In this document: in pieces, positions 27,245-37,000 of the stretch
How the letters are laid out: every line of letters starts with the position of its first letter
Position numbering within the stretch: position 1 is the stretch's first letter
Assembly: GCF_018598585.1 (NCBI RefSeq)
Contig: NZ_JAHESD010000034.1
Span: 1 to 57,322 of the forward strand
Direction: 5' to 3'
Length of the DNA stretch: 57,322 nt
DNA from: Chryseosolibacter indicum
GTDB lineage: Bacteria; Bacteroidota; Bacteroidia; Cytophagales; Cyclobacteriaceae
Made by a program: the position numbers and the translations under genes
Notes under the pieces: generated by a model
Databases searched by the model: none
The model's input: only the letters and a program-made list of their open reading frames with translations
Told to the model about the DNA's origin: nothing

Positions 27245-27922
27245 ATGAAAACATGGATTAAAATACTCGGCGTCCTACTTCTTTTCTACGCTCACATAGC
27301 CGGTTTATTAATGGAGGTCCCGAGATTGAATATCGTTAATGAAACTATAAGAGCCACCTATTTTCACGTGCCAATGTGGTTTGGGATGGTCTTTTTATTC
27401 CTGATGTCGTTATACTATTCAATTTTGTATCTGAGAAAACCATCTCTCGAACTAGATATAAAAGCAGAATCTTTTGCTCATGCTGGTCTTGCATTCGGGA
27501 TTCTTGGAATTCTTACAGGCATGATTTGGGCAAACTATACATGGGGATCGCCCTGGCATGGAGACCCAAAGCAGAATGGTGCTGCCATTGCAACCCTGGT
27601 CTACCTTGCCTATTTCGTATTAAGAGGTTCAATTGACAACATGGAGCAAAAGGCACGACTGAGCGCGGTCTATAATATTTTTGCCTTTGCAGCTATGATT
27701 CCGCTGATCTTTATAATTCCACGACTCACTGATTCGCTTCACCCCGGAAACGGAGGCAATCCTGGTTTTAATATGTATGACCTTGATAGCAGAATGAGAT
27801 TGGTACTTTACCCAGCTATAATGGGATGGTTTATTATTGGGTATTGGATGGTTTCGCTTCGCATTAAACTCAGCAAACAACTTGATATTTTATTAGATCT
27901 CGAAGATGAAAAACTTAAATAA
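27245..27922 (+). CDS. ccmC: Haem handling protein CcmC
   Basis: About 225 residues with six membrane segments. The tryptophan-rich periplasmic motif WGSPWHGDPKQNG and flanking histidines (TYFHVPMWF and LHPGNGG) fit haem presentation to CcmE. The ATG at 27245 (MKTWIKILGVLL) is preferred over a TTG at 27224 because it precedes the first membrane segment directly. It overlaps the small ccmD-like gene by 17 bp. It belongs to the system I cytochrome c maturation set. Confidence 0.93.
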   Translation: MKTWIKILGVLLLFYAHIAGLLMEVPRLNIVNETIRATYFHVPMWFGMVFLFLMSLYYSILYLRKPSLELDIKAESFAHAGLAFGILGILTGMIWANYTWGSPWHGDPKQNGAAIATLVYLAYFVLRGSIDNMEQKARLSAVYNIFAFAAMIPLIFIIPRLTDSLHPGNGGNPGFNMYDLDSRMRLVLYPAIMGWFIIGYWMVSLRIKLSKQLDILLDLEDEKLK

Positions 27923-28139
27923 AGCACTGTTAAGTCTCCTGTTGACATTTCTAATCACATTCTCATCTCAAGGGCAAGATGCCGAAATGGCAGATGTAAT
28001 GCGATCAGAAGGAAAGATATATGTGGTTGTAGCTATCATTCTCCTTGTTTTGGCAGGACTTATCCTCTATCTGTTCCTGCTTGACAAAAAGGTTACTAAC
28101 CTTGAACGGATGATTAACGAGAAGAGGAAAACTAAATAA
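27906..28139 (+). CDS. ccmD: CcmD-like small membrane protein
   Basis: A 77-residue protein with a cleavable-looking signal (ending near SSQGQD) and one membrane segment (about residues 38-60), followed by a basic tail with the coiled-coil LERMINEKRK. CcmD proteins are small, poorly conserved, single-span partners that release holo-CcmE from CcmABC. The assignment rests on size, topology and its position between ccmC and ccmE. The gene overlaps the end of ccmC. Confidence 0.75.
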   Translation: MKNLNKALLSLLLTFLITFSSQGQDAEMADVMRSEGKIYVVVAIILLVLAGLILYLFLLDKKVTNLERMINEKRKTK

Positions 28140-28186
28140 CCCGAGACATCGTTGTTAAATTGATTTTAATACTGCACATCCTGAAG

Positions 28187-28194
28187 TACCTTTG
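28187..28194 (+). promoter_or_regulatory. Bacteroidota -7 box for ccmE
   Basis: TACCTTTG is a full TAnnTTTG match, ending 26 bp before the ccmE ATG, in the 81-bp gap after the ccmD-like gene. A -33 TTTG at the proper distance is not clear. Confidence 0.45.
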
Positions 28195-28220
28195 TCTTAT
28201 ATTTTGATTGTTATCTAGTC

Positions 28221-28625
28221 ATGAAAAAATCTCACATCATCATTATTATTGTTATAGCTGCTGCTATTGGTATTCTTGTATCTACAGCTGGCGATGCAAG
28301 TACTTATGTTGGTTTTGGTGAAGCATTTCAGATGGCGAAAGCGGGTAGCAAGAAAGAAATTCACGTTGTTGGAGAATTAAAGAAAGACAACGCAGGAAAA
28401 GTGATTGGCATTGAAGAAGGAATGGACAAAGTTTCGTTTTCATTTGTGATGATTGACGAAAATGGCAAAGAACAGAAAGTTGATTACAATCAGCCAATGC
28501 CTCAGGATTTTACTAAATCAGAAAAAGTTGTTGTGATCGGGGCTTATAACGGCGATACTTTTAAAGCAAGCAAAATACTTCTTAAGTGCCCATCCAAATA
28601 TCAGGAGCAAAAAGTTAATGTTTAA
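28221..28625 (+). CDS. ccmE: Cytochrome c haem chaperone CcmE (CxxxY type)
   Basis: A 134-residue periplasmic haem chaperone anchored by an N-terminal membrane segment (residues 4-22). The rest is the OB-fold beta barrel. In classical CcmE a histidine in HxxxY binds haem covalently. Here the site reads Cys123-Pro-Ser-Lys-Tyr127, so it is the CxxxY variant known from some archaea and sulfate reducers. It lies between the ccmD-like gene and ccmF and has its own predicted -7 box. Confidence 0.92.
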   Translation: MKKSHIIIIIVIAAAIGILVSTAGDASTYVGFGEAFQMAKAGSKKEIHVVGELKKDNAGKVIGIEEGMDKVSFSFVMIDENGKEQKVDYNQPMPQDFTKSEKVVVIGAYNGDTFKASKILLKCPSKYQEQKVNV

Positions 28626-28721
28626 AGCTTACATCATGAGCTTTAACATTAACAAAACAACCTTTTCAAAAGACTCCTCAAATTGTATTAATAATTCGAA
28701 CCCAGTAATTTATATATTGTA

Positions 28722-31274
28722 ATGATTCATTACTTCATAGGTGACTTAGGTCACTTTTTTGTTGTTACGTCTTTCATAACAGCGATAGTTTCCGCCTTCA
28801 CCTATTTTAAAGCTGCTACCAGCACTTCACCACTAGATGGCATCTCGTGGAAACAAAATGGCTTAGTGAGTTTTTATGCTCACGCCATTTCGGTTTTAGG
28901 TATATGCGTTACGCTGTTTATTATTATTGCTAACCACTACTTTGAATATCATTACGCTTACAGTCATTCCGACAAAAAATTACCTGCTTACTACCTGATA
29001 TCTACTTTCTGGAACGGTCAGGAAGGGAGCTTTTTACTATGGATGTTTTGGCATGCTGTACTGGGTATTGTTATTATACATACAAACAAATTTTGGGAGG
29101 CTCCGGTAATGACGGTCTTTGCGCTTGTACAGGCATTTCTTGCCTCCATGATTTTGGGCGCTGTAATTCCTGGTATTGACTTCAAGATAGGCAGCTCGCC
29201 GTTCATACTCCTTCGGGATGTAATGCAAAATGCACCCATCTTCATAAGTAATCCTGAATTTGTGCCTAGCGATGGAAATGGATTAAATCCGCTACTTCAA
29301 AATTACTGGATGGTTATTCATCCTCCTACACTCTTTTTGGGCTTTGCTTCTACGCTTGTTCCTTTCTCCTATTGTATTGCTGGCTTATGGCTTAAGAAAT
29401 ACCATGAGTGGGTAAGGCCGGCTTTGCCGTGGGCTTTGTTCTCAGCTGCAATACTTGGACTTGGTATTTTAATGGGTGGGTATTGGGCCTATGAAACATT
29501 AAACTTTGGCGGCTACTGGAACTGGGATCCTGTAGAAAATGCGGTATACGTTCCGTGGTTAATTCTTGTAGGAGCTATCCATACAATGATCACCTACAAG
29601 AACAGTGAGACAGCTTTGAAAGCTTCTATTATTCTTGTTATTGCCACTTTTGTATTGATCCTGTATTCTACGTTTCTCACGCGCAGTGGTGTGTTAGGCG
29701 AATCTTCGGTTCATTCCTTTACTGATTTAGGTTTATCAGGACAACTACTCATATACCTCTTGTTCTTCCTTTTTGCGGCTATTGTTCTTTGTATTATCAG
29801 ATGGAAAGAAATACCATCAACAGAAAAAGAAGTAGCAACTTATTCAAGAGAGTTTTGGATTTTTATAGGTGTACTAGTGCTTTGCCTTATGGGTTTCCAG
29901 GTACTTATGCCAACGTCTATCCCGGTGTGGAATAAGATCGTAAATCTTTTTGGAGGCGAGTCTAACATGGCGCCGCCCACTGACCAGGTTGGGTTCTACA
30001 CTAAATTTCAATTATGGTTTGCTGTATTGGTAGCTATTCTTTCTGGTATTGGCCAATTTTTCTGGTGGAAGAAAATGGAACCGAAACAACTTATTAAAGA
30101 AGTGCGGGGACCTCTCTTGCTCGCTTTGATTATTGTTGTTGTACTCCTTCAAATCATAATCTTCCAATACGGAACGGATGTTGTAACGAAACCGGGCTTT
30201 CTTTTCATTCTGCTATCGGGTGTTATTACTGTTACATTAAATAGTAAGATACTCCTCGCACTACTTAAATCCAGTCCTACGCTTTCAGGTGGGTCCATAT
30301 CACACATTGGTGTTGGTCTTATGCTTATTGGCATTATGTTCTCTTCGGGGTATTCAAAGGTTGTATCATTAAACAATACTGGATTAATATACCGTCGTGA
30401 GGCTAGTGACGAATTTAATCGTGAGAGTCTATTGCTATTTGTTAATGAGCCAAGAACAATGGCTAATTATAAGATCGAATTTAAAGGCGAACGTCTTGAA
30501 GCAAGAGAAAGAAGTGGCTATGTGAATCCAAGTGATGTTGAGTTTATGGATGACCCGTACATGGTGGTTGCGAAGAAGGATATAATTTATAATGGGAAAA
30601 AGCTCTATCCTGCTAAAGACACTTTTGAGATCTTTCCTGAGAACAGGTACTATGAAGTAAAGCTTACCTCTCAAAGCGGTAAAGAACACAGGCTTTACCC
30701 GAGAATACAAGATAACCCTAACATGGGATTGGCTTCATCTCCTGATATAAAAAGAGATGTAACGCGGGACCTATATGCGCACGTGGTTGACCGCAGCCCT
30801 CAAGAGGCTGAATGGAGTAAATTGGAAGAGATGAAGATCTCTCCGAACAAAGAGTTCTTCGCTAACGATTATGTTTCTGTTCTTGAAAAGGTAGAACGTA
30901 TATCTACAGTTGGAGGCGTTAAGCTTGACTCCGCAGACATTGCAGTTAAGGCTTTTATACGCGTTAAGGGTGAGTACCAGGATTACGTGGCAGAACCTGT
31001 ATTCATTATCAGAAACAGGATGATTGGAAGAATTCCGGATGAAATACGTGACCTGGCGATTCAGTTTACGCTATTGAACATTCACCCTGAAACAAACGAG
31101 TTTAGTATTGGGATAAACACAAGGCAAAAAGATTACATTGTGTTAAAAGCACTCGAGAAGCCGCTCATTAATGTGTTGTGGATGGGTACGGTAATGTTGG
31201 TAGTTGGCTTTGGAGTTGCTATTGTTAGACGGTATAGAGAATTTCAGAAGATGAAGTTAAAAGGATTGGAGTAA
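28722..31274 (+). CDS. ccmF: Cytochrome c haem lyase subunit CcmF
   Basis: An 850-residue polytopic membrane protein that, with CcmH-type partners, attaches haem to apocytochrome c on the periplasmic side. The WWD haem-handling motif appears as GGYWNWDPVENA near residues 265-280. Further conserved elements are NGQEGSFLLW, IHPPTLFLGF and FLTRSGVLGESSVHSF. The C-terminal periplasmic region (about 550-810) is long, as in other Bacteroidota CcmF proteins, making it larger than the roughly 650-residue proteobacterial protein. CcmG and CcmH are not in the window. It is the last plus-strand gene before a convergent gap. Confidence 0.95.
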   Translation: MIHYFIGDLGHFFVVTSFITAIVSAFTYFKAATSTSPLDGISWKQNGLVSFYAHAISVLGICVTLFIIIANHYFEYHYAYSHSDKKLPAYYLISTFWNGQEGSFLLWMFWHAVLGIVIIHTNKFWEAPVMTVFALVQAFLASMILGAVIPGIDFKIGSSPFILLRDVMQNAPIFISNPEFVPSDGNGLNPLLQNYWMVIHPPTLFLGFASTLVPFSYCIAGLWLKKYHEWVRPALPWALFSAAILGLGILMGGYWAYETLNFGGYWNWDPVENAVYVPWLILVGAIHTMITYKNSETALKASIILVIATFVLILYSTFLTRSGVLGESSVHSFTDLGLSGQLLIYLLFFLFAAIVLCIIRWKEIPSTEKEVATYSREFWIFIGVLVLCLMGFQVLMPTSIPVWNKIVNLFGGESNMAPPTDQVGFYTKFQLWFAVLVAILSGIGQFFWWKKMEPKQLIKEVRGPLLLALIIVVVLLQIIIFQYGTDVVTKPGFLFILLSGVITVTLNSKILLALLKSSPTLSGGSISHIGVGLMLIGIMFSSGYSKVVSLNNTGLIYRREASDEFNRESLLLFVNEPRTMANYKIEFKGERLEARERSGYVNPSDVEFMDDPYMVVAKKDIIYNGKKLYPAKDTFEIFPENRYYEVKLTSQSGKEHRLYPRIQDNPNMGLASSPDIKRDVTRDLYAHVVDRSPQEAEWSKLEEMKISPNKEFFANDYVSVLEKVERISTVGGVKLDSADIAVKAFIRVKGEYQDYVAEPVFIIRNRMIGRIPDEIRDLAIQFTLLNIHPETNEFSIGINTRQKDYIVLKALEKPLINVLWMGTVMLVVGFGVAIVRRYREFQKMKLKGLE

Positions 31275-31420
31275 GGGGCCCTCCTAATCTGATTTTGAGA
31301 CTAGAGATTGGAGACTCGTAGTAGTCATCTTATCCTTATTGTTATCCTATATTGGACGAGAATGACATTATTTCCGACTGTGAAATTTAATTCGGCGCTA
31401 CTGCCCTGGTTCTCGTTAAT

Positions 31421-31475
31421 CCTGGCTCCGTCCTGGTTCCGTCGTAGCTCCGTCCTTCCTTCGTCCTTACCTTAC
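31421..31475 (+). repeat. Five-unit array with 11-bp period (array 2)
   Basis: Units start at 31421, 31432, 31443, 31454 and 31465. The best copies read CCTGGCTCCGT and CCTGGTTCCGT, and later copies drift to T-richer forms. A related unit with a small length change lies just before, at about 31405-31416. The plus strand is strongly C over G (23 C against 10 G in five units). The array begins 147 bp after the ccmF stop. Confidence 0.85.
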
Positions 31476-31548
31476 TGGCTCCTTTTTAAGCCGTTTTGGC
31501 AGTAATTCAAAATATTATTTGGAGAAAGAAAAGCTCTTCTATATATCA

Positions 31549-31574
31549 ATAAAAAGCCCTCACAAGGAGGGCTT
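31549..31574 (-). terminator. Intrinsic terminator of the permease gene
   Basis: AAGCCCTC at 31554-31561 pairs with GAGGGCTT at 31567-31574, an 8-bp stem with a 5-nt loop. Read on the minus strand it is followed by TTTTTATT, a normal U-tract. On the plus strand the following tail is weaker. Confidence 0.85.
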
Positions 31575-31596
31575 ATATTTCAAGGGATGAAATTGC

Positions 31597-33108
31597 TTAA
31601 GAATTCTTTCTTAGGTAGCTATGGAATCTGCTATATGTGAAATACACAACCAGACCAATTGCCATCCATATTACGGCTACCATAATGGTATATGGATCTA
31701 AGCCGGCGATCATTAAAGAACATACGATGATACCTAAGATTGGAACCAAAGGTACAAGTGGTGTTTTAAATGCTCTTTTCAGTTCAGGATTTTTAACCCT
31801 CATTACCCAAACCCCTACACAAACCAGAACAAAGGCAAACAGGGTACCGATACTGGTTAAATCTCCGGCCATGCTTCCTGGAACAAAACCACTGAAAACA
31901 CCTACAAATACAAATAGAATCAGGTTAGACTTATAAGGTGTTCTGAATTTCGGATGAAGGTCAGAGAATACTTTAGGTATAAGACCATCATTTGCCATCG
32001 AATAGAATACACGAGACTGTCCGAATAACATAGCCAGGATTACAGAAGAGAATCCGGCAAGGATAGCAATGCTGATTCCTACTTCGAGCCATTCATAGCC
32101 TTGCATGTAAGTCTTTATAGCATAAGCAACAGAAGCTTCTTTACCTACAGTTTTAAACTCTTGCCAGTTAGAAATACCGGTGAGCACGTGAGAGAACAAT
32201 ACGTAAAGTATCGTACATACTACCAGTGATCCTAGGATACCAATTGGCATATCGCGTTTTGGATTTTTTGCTTCCTGTGCTGCTGTAGATACGGCATCGA
32301 AACCGATGAAGGCGAAGAACACGATACCGGCTCCACCAAGTACGCCTCCCCAGCCAAACTCTCTCCATGTATCATGACCAGGAGTGCCTGCAGGAATAGT
32401 ATATGGAACGTAATTCTCGGGTTTGATATAACTCCATCCTAAAAAGATGAATACAAGAACAATTACAACTTTTATAAATACGATAATGGCATTAAGGCCT
32501 GCTGACTCTGATGTTCCTTTGATAAGGACCAATGTAAGAACAAGAAGGATGATAAGCGCGGGAAGATTCATGATACCCTGATGAACAATGGCATCACTAG
32601 CCAGCACCTCAGTGGTAGAGATCAACTTCAGTTCACCTCCAATCATACGGTTTACTGCATACTCGAAAGGTGAGTGACTTAACGAATATGGTATTACACC
32701 TCCCAGTAAGTTATTAAGATATTCGCTCCAGGCAATAGAAACAGTAGCCGCACCAAGAGCGTACTCAAGAACCAATGCCCAACCAATAATCCATGCTACG
32801 AGTTCGCCCATGGTAGCATAGGCATAAGTGTAAGCACTACCGGCTATCGGAATCATCGATGCAAATTCAGCGTAACATAACCCGGCAAATGCACAACCAA
32901 CAGCCGCTATAATAAAGGAAATAACTACGGCAGGACCTGCAGCTTCACCTGCAGCAGCAGCTGTTCTTACAAACAGACCAGCACCAATGATGGCACCAAT
33001 GCCTAACGCAACCAGGTTGCCTGCACCAAGGGTACGTTTTAGTCCCTTGTCAGAATCTCCAGCCTGTGCAAGCAGTTGCGCTAAAGGCTTCTTGATAAAC
33101 AAACTCAT
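31597..33108 (-). CDS. APC-family amino acid permease
   Basis: A 503-residue transporter with about twelve to thirteen membrane segments, of the amino acid-polyamine-cation superfamily in the cationic-amino-acid-transporter group. The first segment has the substrate-binding motif GIGAIIGAGLFV, and FFAFIGFDAVSTAAQEAKNPKRDMP is the classic cytoplasmic-loop motif of this group. It is probably a proton-coupled amino-acid importer, but the substrate is not defined by sequence. It is a single minus-strand gene, ends 23 bp before an intrinsic terminator and has a near-match -7 box (TACCTTTA) upstream. Confidence 0.92.
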   Translation of the reverse strand: MSLFIKKPLAQLLAQAGDSDKGLKRTLGAGNLVALGIGAIIGAGLFVRTAAAAGEAAGPAVVISFIIAAVGCAFAGLCYAEFASMIPIAGSAYTYAYATMGELVAWIIGWALVLEYALGAATVSIAWSEYLNNLLGGVIPYSLSHSPFEYAVNRMIGGELKLISTTEVLASDAIVHQGIMNLPALIILLVLTLVLIKGTSESAGLNAIIVFIKVVIVLVFIFLGWSYIKPENYVPYTIPAGTPGHDTWREFGWGGVLGGAGIVFFAFIGFDAVSTAAQEAKNPKRDMPIGILGSLVVCTILYVLFSHVLTGISNWQEFKTVGKEASVAYAIKTYMQGYEWLEVGISIAILAGFSSVILAMLFGQSRVFYSMANDGLIPKVFSDLHPKFRTPYKSNLILFVFVGVFSGFVPGSMAGDLTSIGTLFAFVLVCVGVWVMRVKNPELKRAFKTPLVPLVPILGIIVCSLMIAGLDPYTIMVAVIWMAIGLVVYFTYSRFHSYLRKNS

Positions 33109-33261
33109 GTAGCTTTTAAGGATTTAGGTTTAACGAACTTCTAAAGGTAATAAGAATAATGAATTTGACTAACAGGCGTTTAGTGAATGGTAGAAAATAC
33201 TACGTATTCAGGTAAAATTCTTATTGAGGTGGAGAAGGTGGTTTTGAAAGAGAATAGAAAG

Positions 33262-33293
33262 AGAATAAAAAAGTCTGACCATTTAGATCAGAC
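33262..33293 (-). terminator. Intrinsic terminator after lspA
   Basis: On the minus strand GTCTGATC pairs with GGTCAGAC (33273-33293, one G-T wobble, 5-nt loop), followed by TTTTTTATTC. It lies 8 bp beyond the lspA stop and should end the ileS-lspA transcript. Confidence 0.85.
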
Positions 33294-33300
33294 CTATATT

Positions 33301-34017
33301 TTAAAATTTCTCATCAAGGTTTGATTGTTCTCCTGGTATCGTCCTTCCCCCGGGCAATACATCATTATCTGAAGTATCGAGTGGTGGGTCTAAGGTATGT
33401 TCGGAGAGATGGTCTTCTGCATCTCCCAGTCTATCTTCGTCGTGCTTTTCTTTAAAAAACCTTCTTTGAAACAGAAGTATAATGACAACACCTACGAAAA
33501 TTGAAGAATCAGCAATGTTAAATACGGGACTAAAAAACAGGAAGTAATCACCACCTACAAACGGAACCCATTCAGGCCAATATAACTCGAAGAGCGGGAA
33601 GAATAACATGTCAATTACCTGCCCATGAAACCATGGTGTTGGTGAATCTGCAGGGTGGTTGTTTAACAACACACCATAAAAAGTACTATCAATTACATTA
33701 CCAACAGCACCACCCAGGATTAAGGCCATACACCAAAGGAAACCAGTATGTGCACCTCTCCTTGCCATCTTCCATAAATAGTAACCGATGCCAATCATGG
33801 CAGCGATACGAAACACTGTTAACGCCAGTTTTCCAAATTCGTTGTTCCAACGAATTCCGAAAGCCATACCTGGGTTGAGCAGATAATGAAGACGAAACCA
33901 ATCGCCAAGGACATTGATCTCCTCATGGAGATACATGTTATTATATACCAAAAGCTTTGATGCCTGATCGATAATAATAACCAGAACAGCAAGAATAAAA
34001 TATCTGTAAATCTTCAT
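33301..34017 (-). CDS. lspA: Lipoprotein signal peptidase (signal peptidase II)
   Basis: Inner-membrane aspartyl protease that removes the signal peptide from prolipoproteins. The 238-residue protein has about four to five membrane segments. The catalytic aspartates are in GGAVGNVIDSTFYG and FNIADSSIFVGV, and the N-terminal DQASKLLVYNNM and NPGMAFG motifs match the family. It is longer than E. coli LspA (about 165), with an inserted loop before the last segment and a charged C-terminal tail, both common in Bacteroidota. It follows ileS by 24 bp on the same strand. Confidence 0.95.
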   Translation of the reverse strand: MKIYRYFILAVLVIIIDQASKLLVYNNMYLHEEINVLGDWFRLHYLLNPGMAFGIRWNNEFGKLALTVFRIAAMIGIGYYLWKMARRGAHTGFLWCMALILGGAVGNVIDSTFYGVLLNNHPADSPTPWFHGQVIDMLFFPLFELYWPEWVPFVGGDYFLFFSPVFNIADSSIFVGVVIILLFQRRFFKEKHDEDRLGDAEDHLSEHTLDPPLDTSDNDVLPGGRTIPGEQSNLDEKF

Positions 34018-34041
34018 GAGGAGAATAGGCGGCCTATTTAC

Positions 34042-37000
34042 TTATTTATTAACACTGATTTTTACCTTCAACATAAATTCATCCATATCAACTTCAGCAG
34101 CATCATTTACCTTTTCTCTGAGTTCAAGGGTTAATGCCTGCGTTTCAGTGCTAATATAGTCTTTAAAGGTATTCAGTGCAGATGTTACCATCTCTCCATC
34201 ACGCTCTACTTCAATGTTTATCTTATCCAATACCTCGAGACCCATGTCCTTACGAAGATTCTGAATCCGGTTTACAAAATCTCTGGCTATACCTTCTTTT
34301 TTCAAATCTTCGGTAACGTTAATATCAAGCGCCACTGTTACACCAGATTCAGTAGCTACCGCCCATCCTGGTATATCTTCTGATGTGATCAGAACATCTT
34401 CAAGAACAAGATCAAACCCCTCACGTGATAATTTACCCTGTTTTTCTATGGCAGCGATGTCTTCTTTTGTAAAAGCGGTGATTACAGCAGAGACCTCCTT
34501 CATTTTAGGGCCATATTGTTTTCCTAAACGTGCGAAGTTTGGCTTTACCTTTTTCACCAATACACCGGATGTATCATCGATGTATTCAATGCCTTTTACG
34601 TTTACTTCTGAAAGGATGATCTCCTCGACTGTTTTAATACGCTTTGCAAATGACTCGTCCAGCACAGGCAGAAGGATCTTCTGCAATGGCGTACGCACTT
34701 TGATCTTATGATTCTTCCTGATTGAGTGCACCAATGAACAAATACGTTGTGCATAAGCCATTGACTTCTCAAGTTCTGAATCTATAAGATTCTGATCAGG
34801 CTTAACCAGGTCTGTTAAATGAACAGATTCATGACGAAGGGCAGTGTTGTGGGCAACCGCCTTATCCCTGATATTCTCTGTTAAACTTCTATATAAGTAT
34901 TCGCTAAAGAATGGCGCTATCGGCGACATTAATTGTGAGCACGTAAGAAGACAATCGTACAGTGTTTCGTAGGCTGCTTTCTTATCCTCACTCATTTCAC
35001 CTTTCCAGAAACGCTTACGATTTAAGCGAACATACCAGTTGGATAAATGATCGTTTACAAAATCTTGTATAGCGCGTGCAGCACGTGTAGGTTCATATTC
35101 CTCATACGCCTTTGTTACTTCAATAATCAATGATTGAAGTTTTGAAAGTATCCAACGATCGAGGTTTGTTAAGTTTTTAGGTGATACCTTGTTCTGCTCA
35201 TCTTTTACATAACCATCGATGTTAGCGTAGAGCACGAAGAAAGAATAAGTGTTTGAGAGTGTGCCAAAGAACCTACGCTGAACTTCTACGATGCCATCAA
35301 AATCAAACTTAAGGTTATCCCACGGCGGTGCATTCTCGATCATGTACCAACGCACTACATCAGGGCCATACTTTGCAAGTGTTTCAAAAGGGTTAACAAC
35401 GTTACCCTTACTCTTCGACATCTTGTTTCCGTTTTTATCAAGAACAAGACCGTTGGAGATTACATTTTTGAAAGCAACGCCACCGTTGTTCACCTTCTTA
35501 TTAACCGATTGTATTTCGGTGCTGCTTTCGTTAATCATGGTGGCGATAGCATGCAAAGTGAAGAACCATCCGCGTGTCTGGTCTACACCTTCGGCAATGA
35601 AATCAGCGGGATAATTCTTTTCAAACACGTCCTTATTCTCGAAAGGATAGTGCCATTGTGCATAGGGCATCGCACCGGAATCAAACCATACATCGATAAG
35701 GTCTGTTTCACGAGAAAACACCCTCTCATAAATTTGAGGCCCATTATTCCAACTACCATAAGCCTCCATTTTTTCTATAAAAATCACGCGATCAATATAT
35801 GGCCTATGCAAATCAATACTATCTATTACAGTTGAAACTGGTACTAGATATTCTAGATAAACTGATGAAGGGATTCCCTTTAGATTCAACTGTTCAGGAG
35901 TAATACTTTTTAACTTGCTAAGTTTATCGATTAAAACATTACTATCAAGCAATGAACGTTTCACATTTATACTTGAAGTATCCTTGTAAGCTTCATAGGC
36001 AGAGATGAATTTATCAAATAAATTACCTGACTTATTCCTTATCTGTGACTCTAATTCAAAATATTTATCCTCTAGATAAAACCATCCTTGCTGATTAAAC
36101 TCCTTTAGACTTCCTACTGCAATTAACCTATTTTCATTATCTATAAAGCCTACTTCGGTACGCCAAATAGGAAGTGGTGTTCCCCAATAGCGTGAACGCG
36201 ACAGGTTCCAATCAACAAGGTTTTCGAGCCAGTTACCAAAACGACCGGTACCTGTTGATTCTGGTTTCCAGTTAATGGTTTTATTAAGTGCTACCATTTT
36301 ATCCTTTAGTGCCGTGGTTCTGATAAACCATGAATCTAACGGATAATACAGAACTGGTTTGTCTGTTCGCCAGCAATGCGGATAGGTGTGTTCGTATTTC
36401 TCGACCTTAAATGCCTTATTCTCTTCTTTAAGGATGATGGAGATGATGACATCTGTATTCTTATAGTCGGGGTTTGACTCATCCTCGCTTGTATAATTCT
36501 TTACATAGAAGTCGTCGGCACCAAGAGGCTTGTGTGTTTTGATCTTATACTTCGCTACACCTTCCTTCAGCTTTTCGCCTATGACAGTGATGAATCTTCC
36601 TTTACGATCTACAGTAGGCATTTCGTTGCCCGCTTCATCTTTAACAGTCATTGCCGGGATACCATTTTGTTTGGCTACCCGGAAGTCGTCAGCACCAAAG
36701 GTTGGCGACGTATGAACAACGCCGGTACCATCTTCTGTAGTAACGAAGTCGCCCGCTACTACCTGGAATGCTTTATCTTCATCATAAAGTGGTTTAACGT
36801 AAGGCATGAGTTGCTCATAGCGTACGCCTACCAACTGCTTACCTGTTAACTCCTGCACGACCTGATAAGGTATTGCCTTATCACCAGGTTTATAATCTTC
36901 TATTTTAAGATCCTTATTTTTTTCTGAGAAGTACTTACCTACAAGATCTTTGGCCAATACCACACTTACTGGCTTATGCGTATAAGGGTTAAAGGTGTTG

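Larger units (their letters stand above)
31275..31596. other. Convergent intergenic region, ccmF / permease
   Basis: A 322-bp gap between converging genes. It holds the 11-bp repeat array at 31421-31475 and a terminator hairpin at 31549-31574. A 65-codon plus-strand frame at 31308-31505 runs through the array and shows no gene-like features, so it is not called. Two copies of GAGACT sit at 31297-31317, a motif that recurs in array 3. Confidence 0.7.

Noticed and set aside
31308-31505. 65-codon plus-strand open frame in the ccmF-permease gap
   Set aside because: It runs through the 11-bp array, has an unnatural Leu/Ser/Pro-rich composition and no start context or recognisable motif.
36532-36849. 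Plus-strand frames opposite ileS, here and at 34385 and 35291
   Set aside because: They are antisense to a well-supported ileS reading frame and lack any recognisable domain.
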